5,772 nucleotides of DNA from positions 1 through 5,772 of the forward strand of contig JBAROU010000041.1 in NCBI GenBank assembly GCA_049642385.1. The letters are read 5' to 3'. The notes beneath the pieces were generated by a model. The model was not told where the DNA came from. It ran no database searches and worked only from the letters and a program-made list of their open reading frames with translations. The position numbers and the translations under genes are program-made. Shown here in pieces: positions 1 through 5,772 of the stretch. Origin of the DNA: JBAROU01 sp049642385. Its GTDB lineage: Bacteria > Chloroflexota > Dehalococcoidia > DSTF01 > RBG-16-68-14. Each line of letters starts with the position of its first letter. Position 1 is the stretch's first letter.

Positions 1-1
1 G

Positions 2-391
2 CTGTCTGCGCGCGGCGCCCAACGCATCCAGCACGGCGTCCGCTCGGTCGAAGACCCCGCGCTCGTTGCTGAGCTGGCCGAGCGGCGCATCCCGCTCGCC
101 GTCTGCCCCACCTCGAACGTCCTGTTAGGCGTCGCGCCCACAATCGAAGAGCACCCACTCCGACAACTCTGGGACGCCGGTGTCCTCGTCTCCGTCAACA
201 CCGATGACCCGGGCTTCTTCGACTGCGACCTTACCGGCGAGTACGCCATCGCCGGTCGCCTGCTCGGCCTCGATCGCGCCGGCTACGGCCAGCTCGCGAC
301 GAAATCCGTCGAGAGCACGTTCGCACCGGACGAGATCAAAGCGGAGCTGCGCACTGCCATCGACGACTGGGTCGCGAAGGGAGCGGCGTGA
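2..391 (+). CDS. Adenosine deaminase family protein, C-terminal part (5'-truncated by window edge)
   Basis: The 129 visible residues are the C-terminal third of a metal-dependent purine deaminase of the adenosine deaminase (amidohydrolase) family, which hydrolytically removes the 6-amino group of adenosine or a related aminopurine in the cytoplasm. Family landmarks are visible: RIQHGVRS at visible residues 8-15, whose His11 matches the active-site His of the HG motif; CPTSN at 35-39; and SVNTDDPGFF at 64-73, whose Asp pair 68-69 matches the zinc ligand and the neighbouring catalytic Asp. The N-terminal HxH metal site lies outside the window. The TGA stop overlaps the GTG start of the next gene (GTGA), so the two are probably translationally coupled. 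Substrate cannot be fixed from this part: adenosine, adenine and aminodeoxyfutalosine deaminases share these motifs. The family call is firm; the exact enzyme is not. Confidence 0.9.
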   Translation: MSARGAQRIQHGVRSVEDPALVAELAERRIPLAVCPTSNVLLGVAPTIEEHPLRQLWDAGVLVSVNTDDPGFFDCDLTGEYAIAGRLLGLDRAGYGQLATKSVESTFAPDEIKAELRTAIDDWVAKGAA

Positions 392-1254
392 GCGAAGCGC
401 GCTCGATTGAGTTAGCCGGCTTCCCTGGTCTCGTCGCTGAAGGGGACGGCGAACGAAAGCCGTACCCGATCGTGTTCCTGCACGGCTTTTGGGGCCACCA
501 CAAGGTCTTCCCCACGTATCTGCGCTTCTTCTCGGCTGCCGGCTTCGACTGTTACGCTTTCTCGCGCCGTGGCCGCATGGGCGTCCCGCCAGCGCACGCG
601 CGCGACGTGCGCTTCGATGACTTCGTCGACGACACGCTACAGGTGCTGGACGCGATCGGGCGCGAGGCGATCGTTGTTGGCTGGAGCCTCGGTGGGCTGA
701 TCGCGCAGAAGGTCGCCGAGGCCGGCCGCTGTCGCGCTGCCGTGCTCGTCACGCCGGTGGCCCCGCGCGATGTGCGCGTGTTGCCCCGCCGTGCCGCGCT
801 GCCGATGTATCTCCGCCACCTGCACGACCTGCTGCTTGGGCGCTCGTTCCTCATCTCGTTCCGCAATGCGGAGCGCACCATGCTCAACTGCATGCCGCAG
901 GACGAACGCCGGCCGGCGTACGAGACGATGGTGCCCGACTCCGGCACGGTCGGGCGTCAGATATCGATCGGTATCAAAGTAGATGACAAGAAGGTGCGCT
1001 GCCCGGTGTTCCTCGTCGTTGGCAGCGAAGACAACATCGCGCCCGCGCGCGCCGCTCTGCGCACGGCGAAGAAGTACGCCGCCGACTTCCGTGAATATCC
1101 GGAGCACAGCCACTGGCTACCGGACGAGCCCGGCTGGGAGAAGATTGCCCAGGATATTGTCGACTGGCTGGAGGAAAAGGTATTGCGCCAGGCGAAAGCG
1201 CCTGCTACTCTCCAAGCTGGCGTAGCTGATTCGCCAGCCGCGCCAGCTGGGTGA
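388..1254 (+). CDS. Alpha/beta hydrolase, substrate unknown
   Basis: A 288-residue cytoplasmic protein with the full alpha/beta-hydrolase signature. HGFWGHH at 32-38 is the HG oxyanion-hole motif. GWSLGG at 98-103 is the nucleophile elbow with Ser100. GSEDNIAP at 212-219 supplies the acid Asp215, and EHSHWL at 239-244 supplies the catalytic His, most likely His242. The start is GTG at 388, overlapping the upstream deaminase stop as GTGA, with a GGGAG Shine-Dalgarno at 379-383 inside the upstream gene. No signal peptide or membrane segment is visible. The last roughly 20 residues are Ala/Pro-rich, look non-conserved, and are encoded antisense to the end of the converging winged-helix gene. It is an esterase, lipase or related hydrolase by fold; nothing seen ties it to purine metabolism beyond coupling to the deaminase gene. 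Confidence 0.88.
   Translation: MSEARSIELAGFPGLVAEGDGERKPYPIVFLHGFWGHHKVFPTYLRFFSAAGFDCYAFSRRGRMGVPPAHARDVRFDDFVDDTLQVLDAIGREAIVVGWSLGGLIAQKVAEAGRCRAAVLVTPVAPRDVRVLPRRAALPMYLRHLHDLLLGRSFLISFRNAERTMLNCMPQDERRPAYETMVPDSGTVGRQISIGIKVDDKKVRCPVFLVVGSEDNIAPARAALRTAKKYAADFREYPEHSHWLPDEPGWEKIAQDIVDWLEEKVLRQAKAPATLQAGVADSPAAPAG
1189..1238. terminator. Two hairpins in the convergent gene overlap, possible bidirectional terminator
   Basis: CAGGCG (1189-1194) pairs with CGCCTG (1199-1204) across an AAAG loop, and ends directly at the winged-helix stop codon. A second inverted repeat, GCTGGCG (1216-1222) with CGCCAGC (1232-1238), follows; another CGCCAGC at 1241-1247 could compete as the right arm. Neither strand has a clear T-run after the stems, so this is a weak terminator call. 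The inverted repeats could also be incidental to Ala/Arg-rich coding. Confidence 0.25.
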
Positions 1255-1510
1255 CGATCCCTTCGACGTTGTACGGCCCCTGTGCCTGGTGATCGAGCAC
1301 AGCACGCAGGTTCACCTGATAGCGATTGTTCCTGCCAACTTTCGTCCGTGTCACCACGCCGTCCTCGTCCATGTGTCCTAAGATTGAGAGGGTGGCGCGT
1401 TCCGTAATGCCCACGGCCCCCGAGATCTCCCGTAGCGTCGAATCCGGATGCTCATAGACGTGCAGGAGCACGAGCGCATGGTTGGTCAGGAAGCTCCACT
1501 TTTTCGCCAT
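1205..1510 (-). CDS. Small winged-helix (MarR-like) DNA-binding regulator
   Basis: A 101-residue protein with a single winged helix-turn-helix domain, probably a dimeric transcriptional regulator. The N-terminal WSFLTNHALVLLHVYEHP (5-22) is a helix typical of this small MarR-like group. Residues about 25-45 (LREISGAVGITERATLSILGH) form the helix-turn-helix, DEDGVVTRTKVG with NNRYQVN (about 48-66) forms the beta wing, and a C-terminal Leu/Gln-rich helix (83-100) could dimerise. No sensor domain or Cys cluster is visible, so the signal is unknown. The ATG at 1508-1510 is preceded by AAAGG about six bases away, which supports this start. The gene is divergent from csrA across a 258-base control region and converges on the hydrolase with a 50-base antisense overlap. 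Autoregulation and control of csrA are plausible from layout only. Confidence 0.82.
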   Translation of the reverse strand: MAKKWSFLTNHALVLLHVYEHPDSTLREISGAVGITERATLSILGHMDEDGVVTRTKVGRNNRYQVNLRAVLDHQAQGPYNVEGIVTQLARLANQLRQLGE

Positions 1511-1531
1511 CGATTACCTTTGGCCCGCCAC

Positions 1532-1560
1532 TTGACGAGGCACCATTAGAGAAGTATAAT
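1532..1560 (+). promoter_or_regulatory. Near-consensus sigma70 promoter for csrA
   Basis: TTGACG at 1532-1537 and a perfect TATAAT at 1555-1560 are separated by exactly 17 bases. Transcription would start near 1567 and give csrA a leader of about 200 bases. It is the best promoter in the window and sits in a locally AT-richer island. The likely target is csrA, the only plus-strand gene downstream before the convergent hairpins. Confidence 0.8.
1553..1558 (-). promoter_or_regulatory. Possible -10 element (TATACT) for the winged-helix gene
   Basis: On the minus strand TATACT lies about 43 bases from the winged-helix start and overlaps the -10 box of the csrA promoter. No good -35 hexamer is found 16-18 bases upstream; the region there is the CCGGTA repeat. 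If real, the two promoters could not be occupied at once, giving mutually exclusive divergent transcription. Confidence 0.2.
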
Positions 1561-1561
1561 G

Positions 1562-1631
1562 CTGGTATCTAGAGTCCGGTAGTTCACTGACGGTATCAGC
1601 AATCCGGCGTTCAACATCCGGTATTAGGGTT
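1562..1631 (+). repeat. Degenerate 14-base tandem repeat, five units, downstream of csrA -10 box
   Basis: Five consecutive 14-base units begin at 1562, 1576, 1590, 1604 and 1618, reading CTGGTATC..., CCGGTAGT..., ACGGTATC..., CCGGCGTT... and CCGGTATT.... The GG dinucleotide falls at 1564, 1578, 1592, 1606 and 1620 without a slip, and GGTAT recurs exactly every 28 bases (1564, 1592, 1620). The second half of each unit is variable. A 14-base period is not a multiple of three and no reading frame crosses it, so it is not coding. It starts at the likely transcription start, where a repressor array or a transcribed leader element would fit. Confidence 0.55.
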
Positions 1632-1643
1632 GTACCACTAACG

Positions 1644-1736
1644 GCGGGGAAAGGTCAACCCGCAACGGTGTCCAGGTAGACGCTCGGCGCCGCCGAAGCT
1701 GCAGCCGAGTGCCTGGGGCTCCTCCGCCGGAGGGGC
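1644..1736 (+). promoter_or_regulatory. Structured csrA 5' leader with three predicted hairpins
   Basis: Together with the promoter and repeat this accounts for the gene-free stretch between the two divergent genes. Stem 1 pairs GCGGG (1644-1648) with CCCGC (1659-1663). Stem 2 pairs 1681-1688 with 1704-1711, built on CTCGGC/GCCGAG. Stem 3 pairs GCTCCTCC (1718-1725) with GGAGGGGC (1729-1736) across a three-base loop, with one G-U pair. Stem 3 buries a perfect GGAGG. Pairings were found by eye without energy calculation; no known riboswitch class was recognised. Confidence 0.4.
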
Positions 1737-1746
1737 ATCGATGATC

Positions 1747-1771
1747 GGGGGAGGGGAAGGAACCCTGGATG
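1747..1771 (+). promoter_or_regulatory. csrA ribosome-binding region with clustered GGA motifs, candidate CsrA autoregulatory site
   Basis: Four GGA triplets lie at 1750, 1755, 1759 and 1767, the last touching the ATG at 1769-1771. GGG (1754-1756) can pair with CCC (1763-1765), extended by a G-U pair 1753/1766, leaving AAGGAA (1757-1762) as a six-base loop. CsrA is known to bind GGA in hexaloops of short hairpins over Shine-Dalgarno sites, and AAGGAA is also the likely Shine-Dalgarno for csrA. GGATGT over the start codon resembles the 3' part of the known CsrA consensus. That CsrA represses its own translation here is inference. Confidence 0.5.
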
Positions 1772-1981
1772 TTGGTACTCGATCGAAGGCTCAAGGAAGG
1801 GTTCTGGATCGGAGATCGCATCTTCGTGAAAGTCCTCGGCACCGGCAAACGACGCGTTAAGCTCGGTGTAGACGCCCCGGATGATCTAGCCATCGTGCGA
1901 GACGAGTTACGCGCTCGCACCATCCCGAATCGCAACAACAACCAGCACACGCTTACCCAACGTCGCGATCCCTCCGGCTAG
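1769..1981 (+). CDS. csrA: CsrA-family RNA-binding translational regulator
   Basis: A 70-residue protein that aligns without gaps across residues 1-24 to the carbon storage regulator family: MLVLDRRLKEGFWIGD at 1-16, VKLGVDAPDDLAI at 30-42, and RDEL at 44-47. CsrA dimers bind GGA motifs in mRNA leaders and alter translation or stability. Family RNA-contact residues Leu4, Arg6, Arg7 and Arg44 are present. Asp5 (usually Thr or Ser), Lys9 (usually Gly) and Val43 (usually His) are unusual. About 20 residues after the core form a polar Asn/Gln-rich tail (PNRNNNQHTLTQ). Start ATG is preceded by AAGGAA seven bases away. No fliW or flagellar gene is adjacent. Codon use appears less GC-biased than in neighbouring genes. 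The transcript has its own strong promoter. Confidence 0.9.
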   Translation: MLVLDRRLKEGFWIGDRIFVKVLGTGKRRVKLGVDAPDDLAIVRDELRARTIPNRNNNQHTLTQRRDPSG

Positions 1982-2032
1982 CATCGGTTCAGCGGGAATA
2001 GGTGGGGACACCGATGTCGTCGGATGGACGAC
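1982..2032 (+). promoter_or_regulatory. Two inverted repeats just after csrA, one with a GGA loop
   Basis: CATCGGT (1982-1988) pairs with ACCGATG (2010-2016), and GTCGTC (2016-2021) pairs with GACGAC (2027-2032) around the five-base loop GGATG. The second presents GGA in a loop on a six-pair stem, the shape favoured by CsrA. They may also be part of the csrA 3' processing or termination region. Confidence 0.4.
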
Positions 2033-2033
2033 C

Positions 2034-2065
2034 GGCGGGCGGCTTCTCTCAAGAGGCCGCCCGCC
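2034..2065. terminator. Strong GC-rich hairpin between convergent csrA and hydrolase genes
   Basis: A perfect ten-pair stem, GGCGGGCGGC (2034-2043) with GCCGCCCGCC (2056-2065), with a twelve-base loop in which CTC and GAG can also pair. It sits six bases beyond the minus-strand hydrolase stop and 52 bases beyond the csrA stop, the expected place for a shared bidirectional terminator. Neither side has a T-run, so intrinsic termination of the textbook type is not assured. Confidence 0.6.
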
Positions 2066-2071
2066 ACACGC

Positions 2072-3307
2072 TTAAGAGAGGTCCAACAGGAGCCGGTACA
2101 ACAGGTAGTACAACCGAGTGCCGTCCAGCACCAGCACGTCGCCGCCTCGGCTCAGCCGCGGCTCCACGTGCTCGAACAGCGATACTTCCGTGAAGTGCAC
2201 CTTCTCCCGGCCATCGAGCGCGTCCCGCAGCCGGCGCGACTCCACATAGGGGATGAACTTGTCGCCGCGGTCGTGGATGATGAACACCTCCGCCCGCAGC
2301 CGGTCGATCACGCGGTCCGGCGACAGCCGCGCCAGACGCGTGATGAGCGATGGTGGCAGTTGCTTCAGCAGTGCCGGCGTCGTTGCAGGGTCAGGTCTCG
2401 TCAGCACCTCGTACGCCGCACGGCCTTCCGGGGTGAGGCTGGCCAGCTCTGCTCTGGTGGGCCGTCCCTCGCGCCCGGCGATGCCGCACAGAAACGCCTG
2501 GTCTCCTATATCGACGAACGCCCGGCACGCCGTGACGCGGTCGCTGGCATCCGACAGCTGGCTGATGATCTGCAGCGCCATCACTTCGACCGTGTGCGGG
2601 TCGGGCTCCCAGTCCTCCTCCCGTCCGTCGTACTTGATCCTGTGCGCGCCGATCGCCTCCAGCGCATCGAGAGCGTCGTAGTACGCGCCGAAGCTCACCA
2701 CGAAGTCGACCCGGTCGGCGATGCGCTCGTCGGACGCCGCCACAAGCGCCAGCGAGCCGCCCACGCTCACGCCGATGTAGCCGACGCGCTCCGGGTCGAC
2801 GTACGGCTGCGCTTCCGCGAACTGGAAGATGCCGGCGAGCGCTTCGATCTCCTCCGGCTCGATTTGCTCCGCGTCCAGCCGATCAGAAAATGGCACGATC
2901 ATTACCATGCCGGCGCGCGTGATGGCCTCCGCCAGCTTCACCAGTCGAGCGTCGTCCAGAGCGAGCGGTGGCGCCCCCATCGAGAAAATGATCGCGGCGT
3001 GCGGGCTGTCGCCTGGTGGCCGGTAAACGTCCGCCAGAATCGAGCCGCCGTCGTATGGGATGCGCTTCCGCTCGACGATCGGGTCGGCCGTGAACCAAGT
3101 GACCGGCCGCACCGGCAGGTCGACGAGCATGTCAGGGAGGACGAACGCGGAGATCGTGGCGGCGCGGCCCGGCCGTGAGAAGCACAAGCCAGAGCAGATC
3201 ACGGCGATCACGAGCAGCGCGACGCCCAGCGGCCACGCGCGGCGCAGCGCCCCGAAGCGAGGCCGCGCACGAACGCCCGACGTCGCCTCGAGGTGCGGGC
3301 CGCTCAC
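2072..3307 (-). CDS. Membrane-anchored alpha/beta hydrolase (dienelactone hydrolase/acyl peptidase-like)
   Basis: A 411-residue protein with an Arg-rich N-terminus, one hydrophobic segment (about 26-43, PLGVALLVIAVICSGLCF) and a hydrolase domain probably exposed outside the membrane. The likely triad is Ser181 in GVSVGG (179-184), Asp349 in HDRGDKFIP (345-353) and His380 in FEHVEP. IPYDGGSILADVYRPPG (83-99) and AAIIFSMGAPP (104-114) match the N-terminal strands and oxyanion region of dienelactone hydrolase or X-Pro-peptidase-like enzymes. The region from about 225 to 335 is an extended cap. The GTG start at 3307 has only a poorly spaced GAGG upstream; a nearby upstream ATG is out of frame. 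It follows ruvB by 45 bases on the same strand, so they are probably co-transcribed. Substrate is unknown, and no lipobox Cys is clear. Confidence 0.82.
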   Translation of the reverse strand: MSGPHLEATSGVRARPRFGALRRAWPLGVALLVIAVICSGLCFSRPGRAATISAFVLPDMLVDLPVRPVTWFTADPIVERKRIPYDGGSILADVYRPPGDSPHAAIIFSMGAPPLALDDARLVKLAEAITRAGMVMIVPFSDRLDAEQIEPEEIEALAGIFQFAEAQPYVDPERVGYIGVSVGGSLALVAASDERIADRVDFVVSFGAYYDALDALEAIGAHRIKYDGREEDWEPDPHTVEVMALQIISQLSDASDRVTACRAFVDIGDQAFLCGIAGREGRPTRAELASLTPEGRAAYEVLTRPDPATTPALLKQLPPSLITRLARLSPDRVIDRLRAEVFIIHDRGDKFIPYVESRRLRDALDGREKVHFTEVSLFEHVEPRLSRGGDVLVLDGTRLYYLLYRLLLDLS

Positions 3308-3352
3308 GGCCTCAGTGTGCCATCGAGGGGTGGGTGCGGCAACCGCCCGGCG

Positions 3353-4387
<1,035 letters not shown>

Positions 4388-4408
4388 GGACTCCTTCCGC
4401 TACGGCCC

Positions 4409-4417
4409 ATTGTAGCA
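4409..4417 (-). promoter_or_regulatory. Probable extended -10 promoter of ruvB
   Basis: On the minus strand TGC-TACAAT forms an extended -10 element in the 56-base gap upstream of ruvB. Transcription would begin near 4402 and leave a leader of about 15 bases holding GGAAGGAG. The -35 position has only a weak GGATTC-like match, as tolerated by extended -10 promoters. ruvB may thus be expressed apart from the tail-like genes upstream. Confidence 0.4.
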
Positions 4418-4443
4418 GCAGGGTTCCGCTGAATCCGCCGCCC

Positions 4444-4656
4444 TTACGTGTACACCGCGATCACGACCGCGTCCTGCGGGTTCGGCTCGTCGAAAAACAG
4501 CACCGCGCAGCGCCGGCCCGCCACCATCTCTCCCGACGCGATGTTGCGCGCCACCGCTACGCCCGAGAGCCACACGGCCAGGCTGCCCGCCACCTGCACG
4601 GTCGCGGTGTACGTGCCGCTATCGAACGCTTTGACCACGCCTCGTCGTAGCTTCAT
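4444..4656 (-). CDS. Small beta-rich protein, possible phage tail spike/OB-type partner of the upstream hub
   Basis: A 70-residue protein starting MKLRRGVVKAFDSGTYTATV, with alternating hydrophobic strands and turns at GTYT, PNPQD and SGE, suggesting a small beta barrel such as an OB fold. The pattern of 'G-V-V-K-A, T-A-T-V, then a late A-V-L-F-F-D-E' is compatible with short spike-base or tail-associated proteins, but no conserved motif proves this. The ATG at 4656 has GAGG three bases upstream. A GTG at 4665, adding three residues, would overlap the hub stop as GTGA but has AAGG only one base away, so ATG is preferred. It directly follows the hub-like gene and is surely in the same transcript. 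Function remains hypothetical. Confidence 0.65.
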   Translation of the reverse strand: MKLRRGVVKAFDSGTYTATVQVAGSLAVWLSGVAVARNIASGEMVAGRRCAVLFFDEPNPQDAVVIAVYT

Positions 4657-4661
4657 CGACC

Positions 4662-5772
4662 TCACACCTTGCTCAGGCGTAGCCGCTGTTCATACATCGC
4701 TGAACCGCGCCGCCGATACCGCATCGTGATCCCTGCGACGCGGAACCGCGCCGCCACGAAGCCAACGCGCGGGTCGGTCACGGCGACCACGTCGTACAGC
4801 TCCTGGCCGCAGTTGGCGGGCACGATCAGCTCGCCGCGCTCAGACGCCAACGTCTCTTGGCGCAGCGTCGCCGCCGCCCGGTCCACCGCGAGTGCGACAG
4901 ACGTGACGTTCAGGTCCTGCACCTGGCGCAATCGATCGAGCAAGTCGCCGACCTCGTCCCACGCGAAGTCCTCCGCCAGCACGCCGTTGCCGAAGACCTG
5001 CGCGCGGTTCGCCGCCAGCCCGTTCGTCGCATAGCGCGCGCTGAAGATGCGGTGATCGGTGCCGTAGTCGTAGCCAGCGCTGTCCGTGGCGAGCGGCTCG
5101 AACAGATACGCGAACTCCGCCGCGAGCCGCAGGATATCCGGTGTCATCGCCAGCAGCCGTTCGACCGTGCGGCGCCCGTCGTCGCCCGGGTGGATGGTGA
5201 ACGCTGGCTGGTGCGACGTGATAACCGCGCTCCCGCCGATGTCCACTAACTCGATGCCAGCCTGCCCGAGGACGAATTGCAGGATCTGGCCTACCGTCAG
5301 GCTCGCTGCAGCCCACGCGTACTGGCGTCGAGCGCGCCAGCCGCGCAGCAGCGTCCAACCATCGCTCGCGAAGAGCGTCAGCGTCGCCTCACCGCCCGCC
5401 GACGCGTACTCCCACCCGTCGAGCCAGTAGCGCTCGCCGGCCGAGACCTCCTCGCCCGCCGTGGTGAGGTACCCCGGACTGACGGCAAGCTCCGCGCCCA
5501 GCCGGATCGCGGCTGCCGCCCCGGTCGAGAGGTCGTTGTAGCGACCGTCGTCGTTCCGCAGCACGACCCGCACGCGTCCGCCGTCGCGCCGAATGTCTGC
5601 CGCCAGCTCGAGTACATCCGCGCTAACGTCGATCTCCGCGGCGATGAGCGGCGAGCGCCAGACGCCGTTGCCAGTCGAGAGCCACGCGTACGTGGCATCG
5701 CCCGTGATCGCCATGCCGAACGTGTCCTCGTAATCGAACGGCACCGGCTCGCGCCAGGCGTTCGCGGCGAAG
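4662..5772 (-). CDS. Phage tail/baseplate hub-like protein, 5'-truncated by window edge
   Basis: The frame is open to the window edge, so the N-terminus lies outside; a GTG at 5744 is the first in-window start candidate (360 residues) but the preceding codons (AANAWREPVPFDY) read as natural protein. Numbering from that GTG, GRVRVVLRNDDGRYND (56-71) resembles the N-terminal beta domain of tail proteins. The segment about 100-165 (SAGERYWLDGWEY, then a helix VGQILQFVLGQAG) is followed by IHPGDDGRRTVERLLAM (185-200). The C-terminal VPANCGQELYDVVAVTDPRVG (308-328) with VAGITMRYRRRGSAMYEQRLRL (336-357) is the strand layout of gp27/XkdQ-type hub ends. MAITGDATYAWLSTGNGVWRSPL at 11-33 looks like a beta-propeller blade, hinting at an extra N-terminal domain. 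No enzyme motif was seen. Prophage remnant and resident tail-like particle are both possible. Confidence 0.55.
   Translation of the reverse strand, partial: FAANAWREPVPFDYEDTFGMAITGDATYAWLSTGNGVWRSPLIAAEIDVSADVLELAADIRRDGGRVRVVLRNDDGRYNDLSTGAAAAIRLGAELAVSPGYLTTAGEEVSAGERYWLDGWEYASAGGEATLTLFASDGWTLLRGWRARRQYAWAAASLTVGQILQFVLGQAGIELVDIGGSAVITSHQPAFTIHPGDDGRRTVERLLAMTPDILRLAAEFAYLFEPLATDSAGYDYGTDHRIFSARYATNGLAANRAQVFGNGVLAEDFAWDEVGDLLDRLRQVQDLNVTSVALAVDRAAATLRQETLASERGELIVPANCGQELYDVVAVTDPRVGFVAARFRVAGITMRYRRRGSAMYEQRLRLSKV

Noticed and set aside
180..410. 76-codon plus-strand frame inside the deaminase gene
   Set aside because: Ser/Thr/Arg-rich low-complexity product; the deaminase frame shows conserved metal-site motifs through the same bases.
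637..1113. 158-codon minus-strand open frame antisense to the first hydrolase
   Set aside because: Arg/Ala-rich with no recognisable motif and no good ribosome-binding site; the plus frame carries HG, GWSLGG and the Asp/His motifs.
1562..1631. CRISPR array
   Set aside because: Repeat unit is 14 bases, degenerate, with no unique spacers of 30-40 bases and no cas gene nearby.
1644..1736. Known riboswitch upstream of csrA
   Set aside because: Hairpins are simple and no conserved core of a known riboswitch class was recognised; kept only as a structured leader.
1741..1860. Calling the 39-codon upstream ORF as a gene
   Set aside because: Start context is good but the product is Arg/Gly-rich and overlaps csrA out of frame with no sign of selection; kept as a finding about regulation.
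2024..3178. 384-codon plus-strand open frame antisense to the membrane hydrolase
   Set aside because: Translation is rich in Arg, Val, His, Gln and Asp with no domain pattern; the minus-strand frame has a complete hydrolase triad and a membrane segment. It is a shadow frame of high-GC coding DNA.
4840..5358. 172-codon minus-strand frame in another phase of the hub-like gene
   Set aside because: Arg/Gly/Ala-rich frame-shadow product; the hub frame has balanced composition and continues to the window edge.

Overview
The window looks like a high-GC bacterial chromosome segment carrying six genes that can be named by family plus one small gene of tentative function, on both strands. Gene style suggests a Chloroflexota-like (Dehalococcoidia or Thermomicrobia type) or actinobacterium-like genome: very high GC at third positions, GTG starts, GTGA stop/start overlaps, and a standalone ruvB. 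This placement is an impression from protein character, not a search result. No tRNA, rRNA, CRISPR array or insertion sequence was seen.

Left part (1-1510): a plus-strand pair, the C-terminal third of an adenosine-deaminase-family enzyme and an alpha/beta hydrolase coupled to it by a GTGA overlap. The hydrolase runs 50 bases into the 3' end of a converging minus-strand gene for a small winged-helix DNA-binding protein.

Middle (1511-2071): this is the most interesting stretch. A near-consensus sigma70 promoter (TTGACG, 17-base spacer, TATAAT) points right. It is followed immediately by about five degenerate units of a 14-base tandem repeat, then by a structured leader of about 200 bases, then by a small gene for a CsrA-family RNA-binding protein. 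The csrA ribosome-binding region is packed with GGA triplets, one of them in a predicted hexaloop at the Shine-Dalgarno site. A short out-of-frame upstream ORF with its own GGAGG overlaps the csrA start. The winged-helix gene is divergent from csrA and shares this control region, so it is a candidate regulator. Downstream of csrA are a hairpin with a GGA loop and a strong GC-rich hairpin between the convergent genes.

Right part (2072-5772): all minus strand. Reading in the direction of transcription there is a 5'-truncated phage tail hub-like protein, a small protein compatible with a tail spike/OB-type partner, ruvB (Holliday-junction branch-migration ATPase) with a probable promoter of its own, and a membrane-anchored alpha/beta hydrolase 45 bases downstream of ruvB.

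The genes do not form one obvious pathway. The clearest functional units are the divergent regulator/csrA control region, the hub/small-protein pair, and the ruvB-hydrolase transcription unit.
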